A stretch of DNA of 20,307 bases from a virus. Below are positions 1 to 8,506 of this stretch, piece by piece; within the stretch, counting starts at the first letter, position 1; each line of letters opens with the position of its first letter. The notes below the pieces were generated by a model. The model ran no database searches and was not told where the DNA came from. It saw only the letters and a program-made list of their open reading frames with translations. The translations under genes were made by a program, and so were the position numbers. The stretch lies in IMG/VR virus record IMGVR_UViG_3300029448_000577, positions 1-20,307 of that record, one strand, 5' to 3'.

Positions 1-36
1 TACAGGCAATACATCTAAATTAATTAAAAAATAAAT

Positions 37-2457
37 ATGGCAGAGTCTGTTATAAAAAGTTATTTTCCTAGTCAAGTTGTAAGCGATGCTGAAAAGTTGA
101 GTTACGACTATGGTTTAAAAGTTGCAAAAGCAATAGAAACAGAGTGGTTTTACAACAGTAGTAGTCACACTAGATATTCAGCTAATCAAAACAATTTTCA
201 TAATTTAAGATTATACGCAAGAGGAGAACAATCTGTACAAAAATATAAAGATGAGTTATCTATAAATGGTGACTTGTCTTATCTTAATTTAGACTGGACG
301 CCTGTACCTATTATACCTAAGTTTGTAGATATAGTTGTTAATGGATTAGCCGAGCGTATGTATGATATAAAAGCATACTCTCAAGACCCTTACGGCGTTA
401 GTCAAAGAACAGAGTATATGGAAGCTTTGTTAGAAGATATAAACATGAAATCTTATAATGATTTTGTTAAAGAAGAAATAGGTATTGACATTTCTAACTC
501 AGATCAAGAAACTTTACCAGTTAACGAAGAAGAACTTGCTTTACACATGCAGCTTACATATAAACAGTCTATTGAAATAGCTGAAGAGCAGGCTTTAAAC
601 GTTTTGTTTGATGGTAACAACTATGAGTTAATTAAAAAACAATTTTACTACGACTTAACTGTTTTAGGTATAGGCGCTGTAAAAACAAACTTTAACACTT
701 CAGAAGGTGTTACTATTAATTATGTTGACCCAGCTGATTTAGTTTATTCGTATACAGAGTCCCCGTATTTTGATGACATATATTATGTAGGTGAAGTTAA
801 AAATATACCAGTAAATGAATTAGCAAAACAATTTCCACACCTAACACCTGAAGACTTAGAAGATATTGTAAATAACAAAAGCTATCACCAAACAAACCAT
901 GCTAACTCTTCAAATTATCTTAACGAGGTTGACAATAATAAAGTTCAAGTTTTATATTTTAATTATAAAACATATATGAATGAAGTTTACAAAGTAAAAG
1001 AAACAGGTAGTGGTGCTGAAAAAGCAATAGAAAAAGATGATACATTTAACCCACCAACAGAATCAACTGATTATTCTAGACTACAAAGAAGTATAGAAAC
1101 TTTATACGAAGGTGCTTTAATACTTGGTACAAATAAGTTGCTTAAGTGGGAAATGTCTAAAAACATGATGAGACCTAAAAGTGATTTTACTAAGGTTAAA
1201 ATGAATTACGCTATTGTTGCTCCGCGTATGTATAAAGGTAAAATTGAAAGTTTAGTAAGACGTGTTACTGGTTTTGCTGATATGATACAGCTTACACATT
1301 TAAAGTTACAACAAGTGTTGTCACGTATGGTACCAGACGGTGTTTATTTAGATGCTGATGGTTTAGCTGAAATAGATTTAGGCAATGGTACAAATTACAG
1401 TCCACAAGAAGCTTTAAACATGTTTTTCCAAACAGGTTCTGTTATAGGTAGATCATTTACTTCTGAAGGTGAAATGAATCCTGGTAAAGTGCCTATTCAA
1501 GAAATACAATCAGGTTCTGGTGGTCAGAAGCTACAGTCACTTATAGGTAACTATAACTATTACTTACAAATGATAAGAGATACTACCGGACTTAATGAAG
1601 CTAGAGATGGTAGTACACCAGATAAAAACGCTTTGGTTGGTGTGCAAAAGTTAGCCGCAGCAAACAGTAACACAGCAACAAGACACATACTACAGTCTGG
1701 CTTGTTTTTAACTTCTCAGGTAGCGGAGTGTTTATCACTTAGAGTGTCTGATATTATAGAATACTCACCAACCGCCGACGCTTTTATTCAGCAAATTGGA
1801 GCTCATAATGTTGCTACGCTTAATGAAATGCAAAATTTACACTTATATGATTTTGGTATATTTATAGAGCTTGCTCCAGATGAAGAGGAAAAAGCATTAT
1901 TAGAAAATAATATACAAGTTGCTTTAGCACAACAAACTATTGACCTTGAAGATGCTATTGATATTAGAGAAATAAAAAGCTTAAAACTAGCAAATCAACT
2001 GCTTAAACTAAGAAGATCGAAAAAAATTGAAAGAGATCAAGAGCTAAGCGAAAGAAATATACAAGCACAAGCAGAGGCAAATGCACAAGCACAACAAGTT
2101 GCAGCGCAAGCAGAGGTGCAAAAAAACATGGCGCTTACAGAGCAAAAAACTTCTTTAGCTCAAATAGAAATGCAATTAGAGCTTCAAAAAATGCAAGCTG
2201 AAGGCGCACTTAAAAAAGAGTTAATGGAGCAAGAGTTTCAATACAACATGCAGCTTAGACAGATGGATAATGAAACTGTAAATAAAAAAGAAAAAGAAAA
2301 AGAAGATCGTAAAGACGAAAGAACAAGAATTCAAGCAACTCAACAAAGTGAGCTGATTGATCAAAGAAATAGTGCAAAAGCACCTAAAAACTTTGAGTCC
2401 GCAAGTAATGATAATATAGGAGGCGGATTTGATTTAGGTGCATTTGATCCTAGATAA
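37..2457 (+). CDS. Portal protein of a short-tailed phage
   Basis: Probably forms the dodecameric portal ring at one capsid vertex, through which DNA is packaged and ejected. Residues 55-74 (HNLRLYARGEQSVQKYKDEL) and 87-106 (WTPVPIIPKFVDIVVNGLAE) match the N-terminal pattern of large portals of marine and Bacteroidetes podoviruses, where an R-x-Y-A-x-G-x-Q segment precedes a P-I-I-x-K-x-V-D helix. The wing/stem region follows (about 180-640). The C-terminal third (about 650-770) is a Gln/Ala/Glu/Lys-rich predicted coiled coil, with a Gly-rich tail ending GGGFDLGAFDPR. At 806 residues it is long for a portal, but portals with C-terminal helical barrels reach this size. The ATG at 37 follows an A-rich leader (aattaaaaaataaat) with no Shine-Dalgarno. 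Position just before a scaffold-like gene and the capsid gene supports the call. Function is from recalled family resemblance and synteny, not from a search. Confidence 0.87.
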   Translation: MAESVIKSYFPSQVVSDAEKLSYDYGLKVAKAIETEWFYNSSSHTRYSANQNNFHNLRLYARGEQSVQKYKDELSINGDLSYLNLDWTPVPIIPKFVDIVVNGLAERMYDIKAYSQDPYGVSQRTEYMEALLEDINMKSYNDFVKEEIGIDISNSDQETLPVNEEELALHMQLTYKQSIEIAEEQALNVLFDGNNYELIKKQFYYDLTVLGIGAVKTNFNTSEGVTINYVDPADLVYSYTESPYFDDIYYVGEVKNIPVNELAKQFPHLTPEDLEDIVNNKSYHQTNHANSSNYLNEVDNNKVQVLYFNYKTYMNEVYKVKETGSGAEKAIEKDDTFNPPTESTDYSRLQRSIETLYEGALILGTNKLLKWEMSKNMMRPKSDFTKVKMNYAIVAPRMYKGKIESLVRRVTGFADMIQLTHLKLQQVLSRMVPDGVYLDADGLAEIDLGNGTNYSPQEALNMFFQTGSVIGRSFTSEGEMNPGKVPIQEIQSGSGGQKLQSLIGNYNYYLQMIRDTTGLNEARDGSTPDKNALVGVQKLAAANSNTATRHILQSGLFLTSQVAECLSLRVSDIIEYSPTADAFIQQIGAHNVATLNEMQNLHLYDFGIFIELAPDEEEKALLENNIQVALAQQTIDLEDAIDIREIKSLKLANQLLKLRRSKKIERDQELSERNIQAQAEANAQAQQVAAQAEVQKNMALTEQKTSLAQIEMQLELQKMQAEGALKKELMEQEFQYNMQLRQMDNETVNKKEKEKEDRKDERTRIQATQQSELIDQRNSAKAPKNFESASNDNIGGGFDLGAFDPR

Positions 2458-2485
2458 CAATTATTAACTATTATTATATTATATT

Positions 2486-3649
2486 ATGGCAAAAAAGAAA
2501 AAGGTAACTGAAGAAGTTACAAAAGTAGACTTATCTAAAAAAGCTACACCTGAAGATAACGTTACAAAAGTAAACCTAGATAAACCAATAGAAAATGAAA
2601 CCAAAGATGAAACTAAAGAAGATAACCCTGTCGACGAGGGAGTGGCTAGAGTCGATGAAAATGCCGATGCCGCAGAAAAACAAGAAGAAGTACAACAGGA
2701 AGCTGAAACACAAGAAACTCCAGTACTAGAAGAAATTACTGAAGAAGAAGTTAAAGAGCAAACAGAAGAATTAACTGAACAAGTTGAAGAAGCTGTATCT
2801 GAAGCTCAAGAGACTAGTAAAGCAATACCTGAAAATATACAAAAGCTAATGGATTTTATGGAAGATACTGGCGGTACATTAGAAGATTATGTAACGCTTA
2901 ATCAAGACTTTTCCAGTTATGATGACATGACAGTCCTTAGAGAGTATTATAAAAAAACAAAATCTCATTTAACGCCTGAAGAAGTAGAGTTTTTAATTGA
3001 TGACAGGTTTTCGTATGACGAAGAAGTTGATGAAGAAAGAGATGTTAAAAAGAAAAAAATAGCGTTAAAAGAGCAAGTTGCCGACGCTAAAGCCCATCTG
3101 GACAGGCAAAAGTCCAAATACTATGAAGAAATTAAAGCTGGGTCAAAGTTGACTCAAGAACAACAAAAAGCTGTAAATTTTTTTAATAGATATAACAAAG
3201 AATCAAAAGAAAACGAAGCGGTTCTTGAAAAACAAACAAATACTTTTAAAATGAAAACTAACAATGTTTTTAATAAAGACTTCAAAGGTTTTGATTATAA
3301 CGTTGGTGATAAAAAGTATAGGTTTAATGTTAAAGATGCTAACAAAGTAAAAGAAAACCAAAGTGATGTTAATAATTTTGTCAAGAAGTTCTTGAATGAA
3401 AATAACGAAATGTCAGATGCAAAAGGTTATCATAAATCTTTGTTCACTGCTAACAACCCTGATGCTATTGCAAAACATTTTTACGAACAAGGCAAGGCAG
3501 ACGCTTTAAAAACAAGTGTTGCTAAAGCCAAAAACGTAGACATGAATCCTAGACAACAACATGGCGTTGTTGAAGCTGGTGGTATAAAAGTTAGGGTGTT
3601 AGGTGATAGTTCTTCTGATTTTAAGTTTAAAATGAAAAACAATAAATAA
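2486..3649 (+). CDS. Acidic scaffold-like head assembly protein
   Basis: Likely capsid scaffolding or head-assembly protein, inferred mainly from its position between portal and major capsid genes and from composition. Residues 1-33 are Lys/Thr/Val rich; residues 35-112 are strongly acidic, rich in Glu and Gln, and probably disordered. A conserved-looking helical core runs from about 115 to 217 (it begins PENIQKLMDFMEDTGGTLED and continues through a D-D-R-F-S-Y-D-E-E segment and a charged helix). The C terminus contains GVVEAGGIKVRVLGDSSSDF followed by a basic tail (FKFKMKNNK), which could contact capsid subunits as in other scaffolds. No protease motif was recognised, so nothing shows how the scaffold would be removed. 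The gene lies 28 bases after the portal stop and 28 before the capsid start, so it is probably co-transcribed with both. Its leader and first codons closely resemble those of the gene at 5302. Confidence 0.66.
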   Translation: MAKKKKVTEEVTKVDLSKKATPEDNVTKVNLDKPIENETKDETKEDNPVDEGVARVDENADAAEKQEEVQQEAETQETPVLEEITEEEVKEQTEELTEQVEEAVSEAQETSKAIPENIQKLMDFMEDTGGTLEDYVTLNQDFSSYDDMTVLREYYKKTKSHLTPEEVEFLIDDRFSYDEEVDEERDVKKKKIALKEQVADAKAHLDRQKSKYYEEIKAGSKLTQEQQKAVNFFNRYNKESKENEAVLEKQTNTFKMKTNNVFNKDFKGFDYNVGDKKYRFNVKDANKVKENQSDVNNFVKKFLNENNEMSDAKGYHKSLFTANNPDAIAKHFYEQGKADALKTSVAKAKNVDMNPRQQHGVVEAGGIKVRVLGDSSSDFKFKMKNNK

Positions 3650-3677
3650 CAATTTAAAAATTAAAAAATAAAAAATT

Positions 3678-5225
3678 ATGGCAATTTCAAATCCAGGAGG
3701 TAATTTGAATACTGTACCGTCGCCAACTAAGGCTACGTTTGCAACAAATTATCTAGATTTAGCGTCAGGGTCTACGGACTGGGCGCAACAATATGTACCG
3801 GACTTAATGGAGAAAGAAGCTGAAGTATTTGGAAACAGAACTATTTCAGGATTTCTTGCTCAAGTAAGTGCCGAAGAGGCTATGACTGCTGATCAAGTAG
3901 TTTGGTCTGAACAAGGTAGATTACATTTATCTTATATAGGAAACATTAAAAGTACAACGGCAACTGCGGCGCCATCTGGTGTTGGTGGTGTTATTGAAAT
4001 CGATAGTGATATTGATGGAAATGCTACTTCAACTTCAGCTATTGATCACGGTATTAGAGTAAACGATTTACTTTTAGTATCTAGTGCTTCTTTAACAGCT
4101 ATGTGTTTAGTTACAGGTGTTACAGCTGACGATATTGATGTAGTTCCTTATAACTCAGTTACTACTGCTGGAACATTAGCAGGTATTGGTTTTAGTACTG
4201 ATACTGTTACTGTATTAGTTGTTGGTTCTGAATATGGAAAAGGTATGTCTTATGTAAAAGATGCTGTTACTACTACTAATATTCATAACAGAAGTCTTGA
4301 TCAAGTTGACTTCCGTCAATCAAACGAACCTCAATTTAAATCTTTTAGCAACAAACCAATTATAATGAAAGACTATTATAGTGTTTCTGGTTCTGATGCT
4401 TCTAGAGTTGGTTGGGTTGAAATTTCTCAAGAAGATGGAACTTCTGGATACTTATGGTATCTAAAAGCTGAATCTGAAACGAGAATGAGATTTACTGATC
4501 AACTAGAAATGGCAATGTTAGAATCAGTTAAAGTAGTTAATACTAAGTCTGAGGCTGATAACTTCTTAGGTGGTGCTGATAGTGCTGACGATGGTTCTTG
4601 GGGTACTCAAGGTTTATTTGACGCTATTAATGACAGAGGTAATGTTACTACTGGTGTTACTGGTGTTAACGCTGCTACTGATCTAGCTGAATTTGATGCT
4701 ATCTTAGCTGAGTTTGATTCTCAAGGTGCTATTGAAGAAAATATGATGTTTGTTAACAGATCTACTAGCTTAGCTATAGACGATATGTTAGCTGCAATGA
4801 ATTCTTACGGTGCTGGTGGTACATCTTACGGTGTATTCAACAACTCTGAAGATATGGCATTAAACTTAGGTTTCTCTGGTTTCAGAAGAGGTTCTTATGA
4901 CTTCTACAAGTCTGACTGGAAATACTTAAACGACAAAGCTACAAGAGGTGGTATTAATGCTGCCGCAACTTCTGATGCTGTTCGTGGGATATTTATTCCA
5001 GCTGGTGTATCATCTGTATATGACGAGCAGTTAGGAAAGAACATGAAACGTCCTTTTTTACACGTTAGATATAGAGCTTCTAATACAGAAAGTAGAAAAA
5101 TGAAAACTTGGACTACTGGTTCTGTTGGTGCCGTTACATCTGACTTAGATGCAATGCAAATGAACTTCTTATCTGAAAGATGTTTAATTACTCAAGGTGC
5201 TAACAATTTCATGTTAATGAAATAA
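3678..5225 (+). CDS. Major capsid protein (HK97-fold expected)
   Basis: Main shell subunit. The 515-residue protein has the layout of capsid proteins from marine and Bacteroidetes podoviruses. An N-terminal arm (1-60) includes DLMEKEAEVFGNRTISGFLA. A beta-rich segment (about 100-185, IRVNDLLLVSS then VTGVTADDIDVVPY) looks like an inserted or E-loop-side beta domain. A long helix (about 265-285, TRMRFTDQLEMAMLESVKVV) would be the spine helix. The C terminus contains FLHVRYRASNTESRKMKTW and ends LSERCLITQGANNFMLMK, a pattern I recall as strongly conserved in these capsids. The HK97 fold is an inference from family. A rho-independent terminator starts 14 bases after the stop. From about base 3990 on, T-ending codons (GGT, GCT, ACT, GTT) dominate, as expected for a very highly expressed gene; the first 300 bases are more mixed. 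Confidence 0.9.
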   Translation: MAISNPGGNLNTVPSPTKATFATNYLDLASGSTDWAQQYVPDLMEKEAEVFGNRTISGFLAQVSAEEAMTADQVVWSEQGRLHLSYIGNIKSTTATAAPSGVGGVIEIDSDIDGNATSTSAIDHGIRVNDLLLVSSASLTAMCLVTGVTADDIDVVPYNSVTTAGTLAGIGFSTDTVTVLVVGSEYGKGMSYVKDAVTTTNIHNRSLDQVDFRQSNEPQFKSFSNKPIIMKDYYSVSGSDASRVGWVEISQEDGTSGYLWYLKAESETRMRFTDQLEMAMLESVKVVNTKSEADNFLGGADSADDGSWGTQGLFDAINDRGNVTTGVTGVNAATDLAEFDAILAEFDSQGAIEENMMFVNRSTSLAIDDMLAAMNSYGAGGTSYGVFNNSEDMALNLGFSGFRRGSYDFYKSDWKYLNDKATRGGINAAATSDAVRGIFIPAGVSSVYDEQLGKNMKRPFLHVRYRASNTESRKMKTWTTGSVGAVTSDLDAMQMNFLSERCLITQGANNFMLMK

Positions 5226-5238
5226 GCATTTATTATAT

Positions 5239-5280
5239 TAAAGAGACTGGGATTAATTTCCCAGTCCCTTTATTTTTATT
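5239..5280 (+). terminator. Rho-independent terminator after the capsid gene
   Basis: A perfect 8-bp stem GACTGGGA/TCCCAGTC (5245-5252 with 5259-5266) closes a 6-base loop ttaatt. Beyond a single A/C mismatch (5244, 5267), five more pairs extend it (taaag 5239-5243 with cttta 5268-5272). A T-rich tract (tttatttttatt) follows. It is correctly oriented to end or attenuate transcripts from the head genes. The next gene starts only 22 bases after it on the same strand, so partial read-through or a promoter within 5281-5301 is implied. Confidence 0.9.
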
Positions 5281-5301
5281 AATTTTATTATATATTATAT
5301 T

Positions 5302-6126
5302 ATGGCAAAGAAAAAAGAAACAAAAGTGGAGACAACTCCACCGGTTGTAGAACAACCAAAAGTTGAAACACCGGTTATGGATATTCCAAAACCAAAAAAA
5401 AATAATTGGGAAATAAAAAATAGAAGTTATTTTTTAAGAGGTAAAAGTAGAAAATCTTTATCTAGATCTATAAAAAGTGCTGGTATTTATTATTTTGACG
5501 AAGAAAAAGGATACGAAAGAGAGTTGAAGTATTGCGAAAACCAAAGAACTTGTTTTGTAGATGAAATGCAAGGGGATCAAAGATTATCCCATATTATATT
5601 TAGAAACGGTGTTTTATACGTACCAAGAGAGAAACAAACACTACAAAAGATGCTTTCATTATACCATCCAGGTAGAAAGCATATATATAAAGAGCACAAA
5701 CCTCAAGTCATAGCTCAAAATGAAGTTGAAATTATAGAGTTAGAAATTGACGCGTTAAACGCGGCTAAAAATCTAGATATAGATATGGCTGAAGCGGTTT
5801 TACGTGTAGAAAAAGGTTCTGAGGTATCTACGATGAGTTCTAAGGAACTTAAAAGAGATTTATTAGTATACGCAAAAAGAAATCCTCAACTGTTCTTAGA
5901 TTTAGTTAATGATGAAAATGTTCAGCTTAGAAACTTTGGTATTAAAGCAACTGAAATGGGGATATTAAAATTATCTTCTGATCAAAGAACTTTTACCTGG
6001 GCTTCTAACGATAGAAAACTAATGAACGTTCCATTTGACGAACACCCTTATTCAGCTTTAGCCGCTTGGTTTAAAACTGATGAAGGTATGGAGATTTACT
6101 CCAATATTGAAAAAAGATTAAATTAA
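5302..6126 (+). CDS. Conserved phage protein of unknown function, head-gene context
   Basis: I do not recognise a named family, though the sequence resembles conserved unknown proteins of marine phages. Residues 1-35 form a Lys/Glu/Pro-rich, probably disordered tail starting MAKKKETKVETTPP. Residues 36-125 form a compact basic domain containing RSYFLRGKSRKSLSRSIKSA, then FDEEKGYERELKYCENQ and FRNGVLYVPREKQTLQKMLS. The aromatic and basic content could suit nucleic-acid or capsid binding. Residues 140-274 look helical (a long E/L/A helix at 141-170 and repeated charged helices). No catalytic motif or membrane segment is visible. It is the first gene after the capsid terminator and precedes the adaptor genes, so a minor head or head-completion role is reasonable but unproven. 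It has no obvious counterpart in T7 between genes 10 and 11. Confidence 0.6.
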   Translation: MAKKKETKVETTPPVVEQPKVETPVMDIPKPKKNNWEIKNRSYFLRGKSRKSLSRSIKSAGIYYFDEEKGYERELKYCENQRTCFVDEMQGDQRLSHIIFRNGVLYVPREKQTLQKMLSLYHPGRKHIYKEHKPQVIAQNEVEIIELEIDALNAAKNLDIDMAEAVLRVEKGSEVSTMSSKELKRDLLVYAKRNPQLFLDLVNDENVQLRNFGIKATEMGILKLSSDQRTFTWASNDRKLMNVPFDEHPYSALAAWFKTDEGMEIYSNIEKRLN

Positions 6127-6132
6127 TCTAAC

Positions 6133-6171
6133 TGTAGATGCGGTCGCTCTACGGGGCGATCGTAAACTACA
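6133..6171 (+). other. GC-rich stem-loop with UACG tetraloop, no T-tract
   Basis: In the 60-base gap between two same-strand genes, 11 consecutive pairs (6139-6149 with 6154-6164, including three G-T wobbles) close the loop tacg with a c-g pair, giving the C(UACG)G form of the very stable UNCG tetraloops. Below a small internal loop (6138 against 6165-6166), five further pairs join tgtag (6133-6137) to ctaca (6167-6171). No T-run follows on either strand, so it is not a standard intrinsic terminator. A transcript-stabilising, processing or translation-modulating RNA element is an inference. Confidence 0.72.
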
Positions 6172-6186
6172 AATTAAAAAGAAATT

Positions 6187-6999
6187 ATGGCAGTAAGTAT
6201 AGATAGAGTATATCAAAAGGTTTTAGCGTTAGCTAACAAAGAACAAAGAGGGTATATAACTCCTCAAGAGTTTAACTTATTTGCCGACCATGCTCAGATG
6301 GAAATATTCGAGCAATATTTTTATGACTTAAATCAATTCAAAAGAACACCTGGTAGTAGTGGTGAATACTCAGATATTGTATCTATAATAAAAGATAAAA
6401 TATCCATGTTCGAGCACTATAACGTTGGTAGTTATAACGTAACAGTTGCCAATAAGTATGGAGATTGTATAGCTTTTGATACGGATATACCAGATTTATA
6501 TAGATTAGGGGAGATCTCAGTTACGTATCCTGCAAAAGGGAAGAGTGGAGTTTGCGAGCAGTTAACACCAAAAGAATTTACTATAAGAAATAGAAGTAAA
6601 TTATCTAAACACACTGAAGATAGACCCGTATACATTAAAAGAGATAACCAAGGTCAATTACGTATAAAAATATATCCATATCCTAAAACTGTAGGTTTTG
6701 TGGATTCCAATGGAAATGCAGTTCCCGATGGTAGTGATATAACAACTGCCACGAATAAAGCTGGAATATCAGCTGATTACATAAGAAAACCTAAAAAACC
6801 AAATTGGTCTTATGTTGTTATAAACGAAAAACCACTTTACAATTCAACTAATACTGTAGATTTTGAACTACACGCTTCAGAGGAAACGGAATTAGTATAT
6901 AGAATATTAACGTTAGCTGGTGTTGCGATCGAGAAACCACAACTTGTACAAACCGCGGCTGGTTTAGGGGCAGGTCAAATTCAACAAGAAAAACAATAA
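6187..6999 (+). CDS. Head-tail adaptor / connector-type virion protein
   Basis: Likely one of the ring proteins stacked under the portal. The 270-residue protein starts with a helical region (1-55) containing GYITPQEFNLFADHAQMEIF and YFYDLNQFKR, a pattern I recall from conserved structural proteins of marine and Bacteroidetes podoviruses. Residues 78-165 are beta-rich (YNVTVANKYGDCIAFDTDIP; RPVYIKRDNQGQLRIKIYPY). A linker-like segment (about 168-195) leads to DYIRKPKKPNWSYVVINEKP and a C-terminal helix (ESETELVYRIL-type, residues 229-245) of the sort adaptor proteins use to dock on neighbouring rings. The tail is Gln/Ala/Gly rich. The start at 6187 follows aattaaaaagaaatt. Only four bases separate its stop from the next gene, so the two adaptors are probably translationally coupled. 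The exact ring position cannot be told from sequence. Confidence 0.66.
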   Translation: MAVSIDRVYQKVLALANKEQRGYITPQEFNLFADHAQMEIFEQYFYDLNQFKRTPGSSGEYSDIVSIIKDKISMFEHYNVGSYNVTVANKYGDCIAFDTDIPDLYRLGEISVTYPAKGKSGVCEQLTPKEFTIRNRSKLSKHTEDRPVYIKRDNQGQLRIKIYPYPKTVGFVDSNGNAVPDGSDITTATNKAGISADYIRKPKKPNWSYVVINEKPLYNSTNTVDFELHASEETELVYRILTLAGVAIEKPQLVQTAAGLGAGQIQQEKQ

Positions 7000-7003
7000 A
7001 TAA

Positions 7004-8503
7004 ATGGGATTATTAGACGATACTACACATAAAAATTATTACCAAGGTAATGATTTTGGAAATTATCAATTTACATCTTTAGATGATATTATAACTCAAT
7101 TCCAAATAGCTTATGTTGGTGAGGGTAAAATTATTCAAAAAGTTAAAAGAGCTGACATTGCATTCCATGCACAAAGAGGATTACAAGAGTTTTCTTTTGA
7201 TACTTTTAAATCGATCAAGTCTCAACAAATAGATCTACCACCAACATTAGTTATGCCACTGCCTCATGACTATGTAAATTACACAAAATTATCTTGGACT
7301 GATTCAGCTGGTATAAAACATCCACTATACCCTACGAACCGTACTTCAAATCCATTTCAAGTAAGGCAGGAAGATGATGGTGAGTATTCTTTTCCTGAAG
7401 AATTAGAGTTAATTGTTAATAATGATTTTTCAGCTGCCACTCTTGCTGACAATAAACCAGCTCCACCGTGGAAGAGAAATAGCCTCCCACAAACTGGCAA
7501 CTACACTACGATATATGCAGATTGCAACATAAGCCAAGAGGTATTAATATTTTCTCACAGAACTAGAACTAGTCACGGTGATTCTAGTGGTTGGGGTCAT
7601 GCCATGTCTATGTGGCAAGCGATAGATGTTAGTGATCAGGATTACGTGGATATTTCTGCTAAAGGAACCGCTGTAGATATGACAAATGGTCCTGGTGTTC
7701 TTAGGTTTGGTTTAAGCACAATGCCAGGTGATTCAAACACTAAAAACTTAAACAACCAAACCTATGCTGATTCAGGTACTAATCATTTACCAGAGAGTTT
7801 TGATCTCGTAGGACCTAACGGCGTGGGTAGTTATATAGAGTGGAGATCAAGTGATGGCACAGACGTGTCAAAAGAGTTGCTTAAAGTAGATGTTAGTGCG
7901 TATGATAAAGTTTATGTTTTAATAGTGTCTTACCAAGAATTTTCAGGCATAAATAGCACTCTTACAGCGACTAACTATATAGACGATGTGTCTGTAACAA
8001 ATAGTTACGCTAGCACAAAATTACAAGCCGCTATTGGTAACGAAACAGAATCTTCTACTTGGGGCTCCTACAAAGCAAACACTCCGTCTGAAAATCAAGA
8101 CGATTATCAAGATGACACTTACTGGCCGCAGGATGGATCTAGATACGGATTAGACCCTCAACACGCTCAAGCTAATGGATCGTTTTATATAGATCCTAGA
8201 TTAGGAAGAATACATTTTTCATCTAATATTTCAGGAAAAACTGTGATCTTAGATTATATAAGTGATAGTCTTGGTACGGACGCGGAGATGCAAGTTCATA
8301 AATTTGCAGAAGAAGCGATGTATAAGTATATAGCTTACGCAATTTTATCTACATCGTCCCAACCAATACACCAACAGTTAGCGCCTAGATTTAAAAAAGA
8401 AAGATTCGCGGAAACAAGGAAAGCTAAATTAAGATTATCTAATATTAAATTAGAAGAATTAACTCAAATACTTAGAGGTAAGTCTAAGCAAATAAAACAC
8501 TAG
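7004..8503 (+). CDS. Tail-tube / ring protein interrupted by a jelly-roll domain
   Basis: Probable head-to-tail ring protein, functionally like the T7 gp11 / P22 gp4 adaptors. The conserved shell is split in two. The N part (1-133) contains IAYVGEGKIIQKVKRADIAF and helix AQRGLQEFSFDTFKS, then LPHDYVNYTKLSW. The C part (about 336-499) contains SRYGLDPQHAQANGSFYIDP, LGTDAEMQVHKFAEEAMYKY and the basic end ILRGKSKQIKH. As I recall, related marine-phage proteins run almost directly from one part to the other and are about half this length. Here roughly 200 residues (134-335) intervene, with features of a carbohydrate-binding-like beta sandwich. The gene lies four bases after the previous adaptor and three bases before the nozzle gene, suggesting one tightly coupled tail-assembly operon. 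Function rests on family resemblance and order. Confidence 0.75.
   Translation: MGLLDDTTHKNYYQGNDFGNYQFTSLDDIITQFQIAYVGEGKIIQKVKRADIAFHAQRGLQEFSFDTFKSIKSQQIDLPPTLVMPLPHDYVNYTKLSWTDSAGIKHPLYPTNRTSNPFQVRQEDDGEYSFPEELELIVNNDFSAATLADNKPAPPWKRNSLPQTGNYTTIYADCNISQEVLIFSHRTRTSHGDSSGWGHAMSMWQAIDVSDQDYVDISAKGTAVDMTNGPGVLRFGLSTMPGDSNTKNLNNQTYADSGTNHLPESFDLVGPNGVGSYIEWRSSDGTDVSKELLKVDVSAYDKVYVLIVSYQEFSGINSTLTATNYIDDVSVTNSYASTKLQAAIGNETESSTWGSYKANTPSENQDDYQDDTYWPQDGSRYGLDPQHAQANGSFYIDPRLGRIHFSSNISGKTVILDYISDSLGTDAEMQVHKFAEEAMYKYIAYAILSTSSQPIHQQLAPRFKKERFAETRKAKLRLSNIKLEELTQILRGKSKQIKH
7403..8008 (+). other. Inserted CBM-like jelly-roll domain in the ring protein
   Basis: Residues about 134-335 of the 499-residue ring protein. 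It begins LELIVNNDFS, matching LIVNGNFE at the start of the third nozzle insert, and ends NYIDDVSVTNS, matching the I-D-N-I-S-V end of those inserts. Between lie W, Y and G-rich beta segments (GWGHAMSMWQAIDVS; YDKVYVLIVSYQEF). Such starts and ends are typical of carbohydrate-binding-module-like beta sandwiches (CBM4/9 type). Ligand and boundaries are inferred; boundaries may be off by about ten residues. Confidence 0.68.
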
Positions 8504-8506
8504 TAC

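Noticed and set aside
1-18. Possible 3' end of an upstream gene (frame 1 reads tac agg caa tac atc taa)
   Set aside because: Only five codons are visible and all three frames meet a stop before base 35, so frame and identity cannot be decided. A terminase gene would be expected upstream of a portal, but nothing here shows it.
6432-6635. Minus-strand open frame of 67 codons
   Set aside because: It lies wholly within a well-supported + strand virion gene, with no leader and a low-complexity hydrophobic product typical of antisense shadows.
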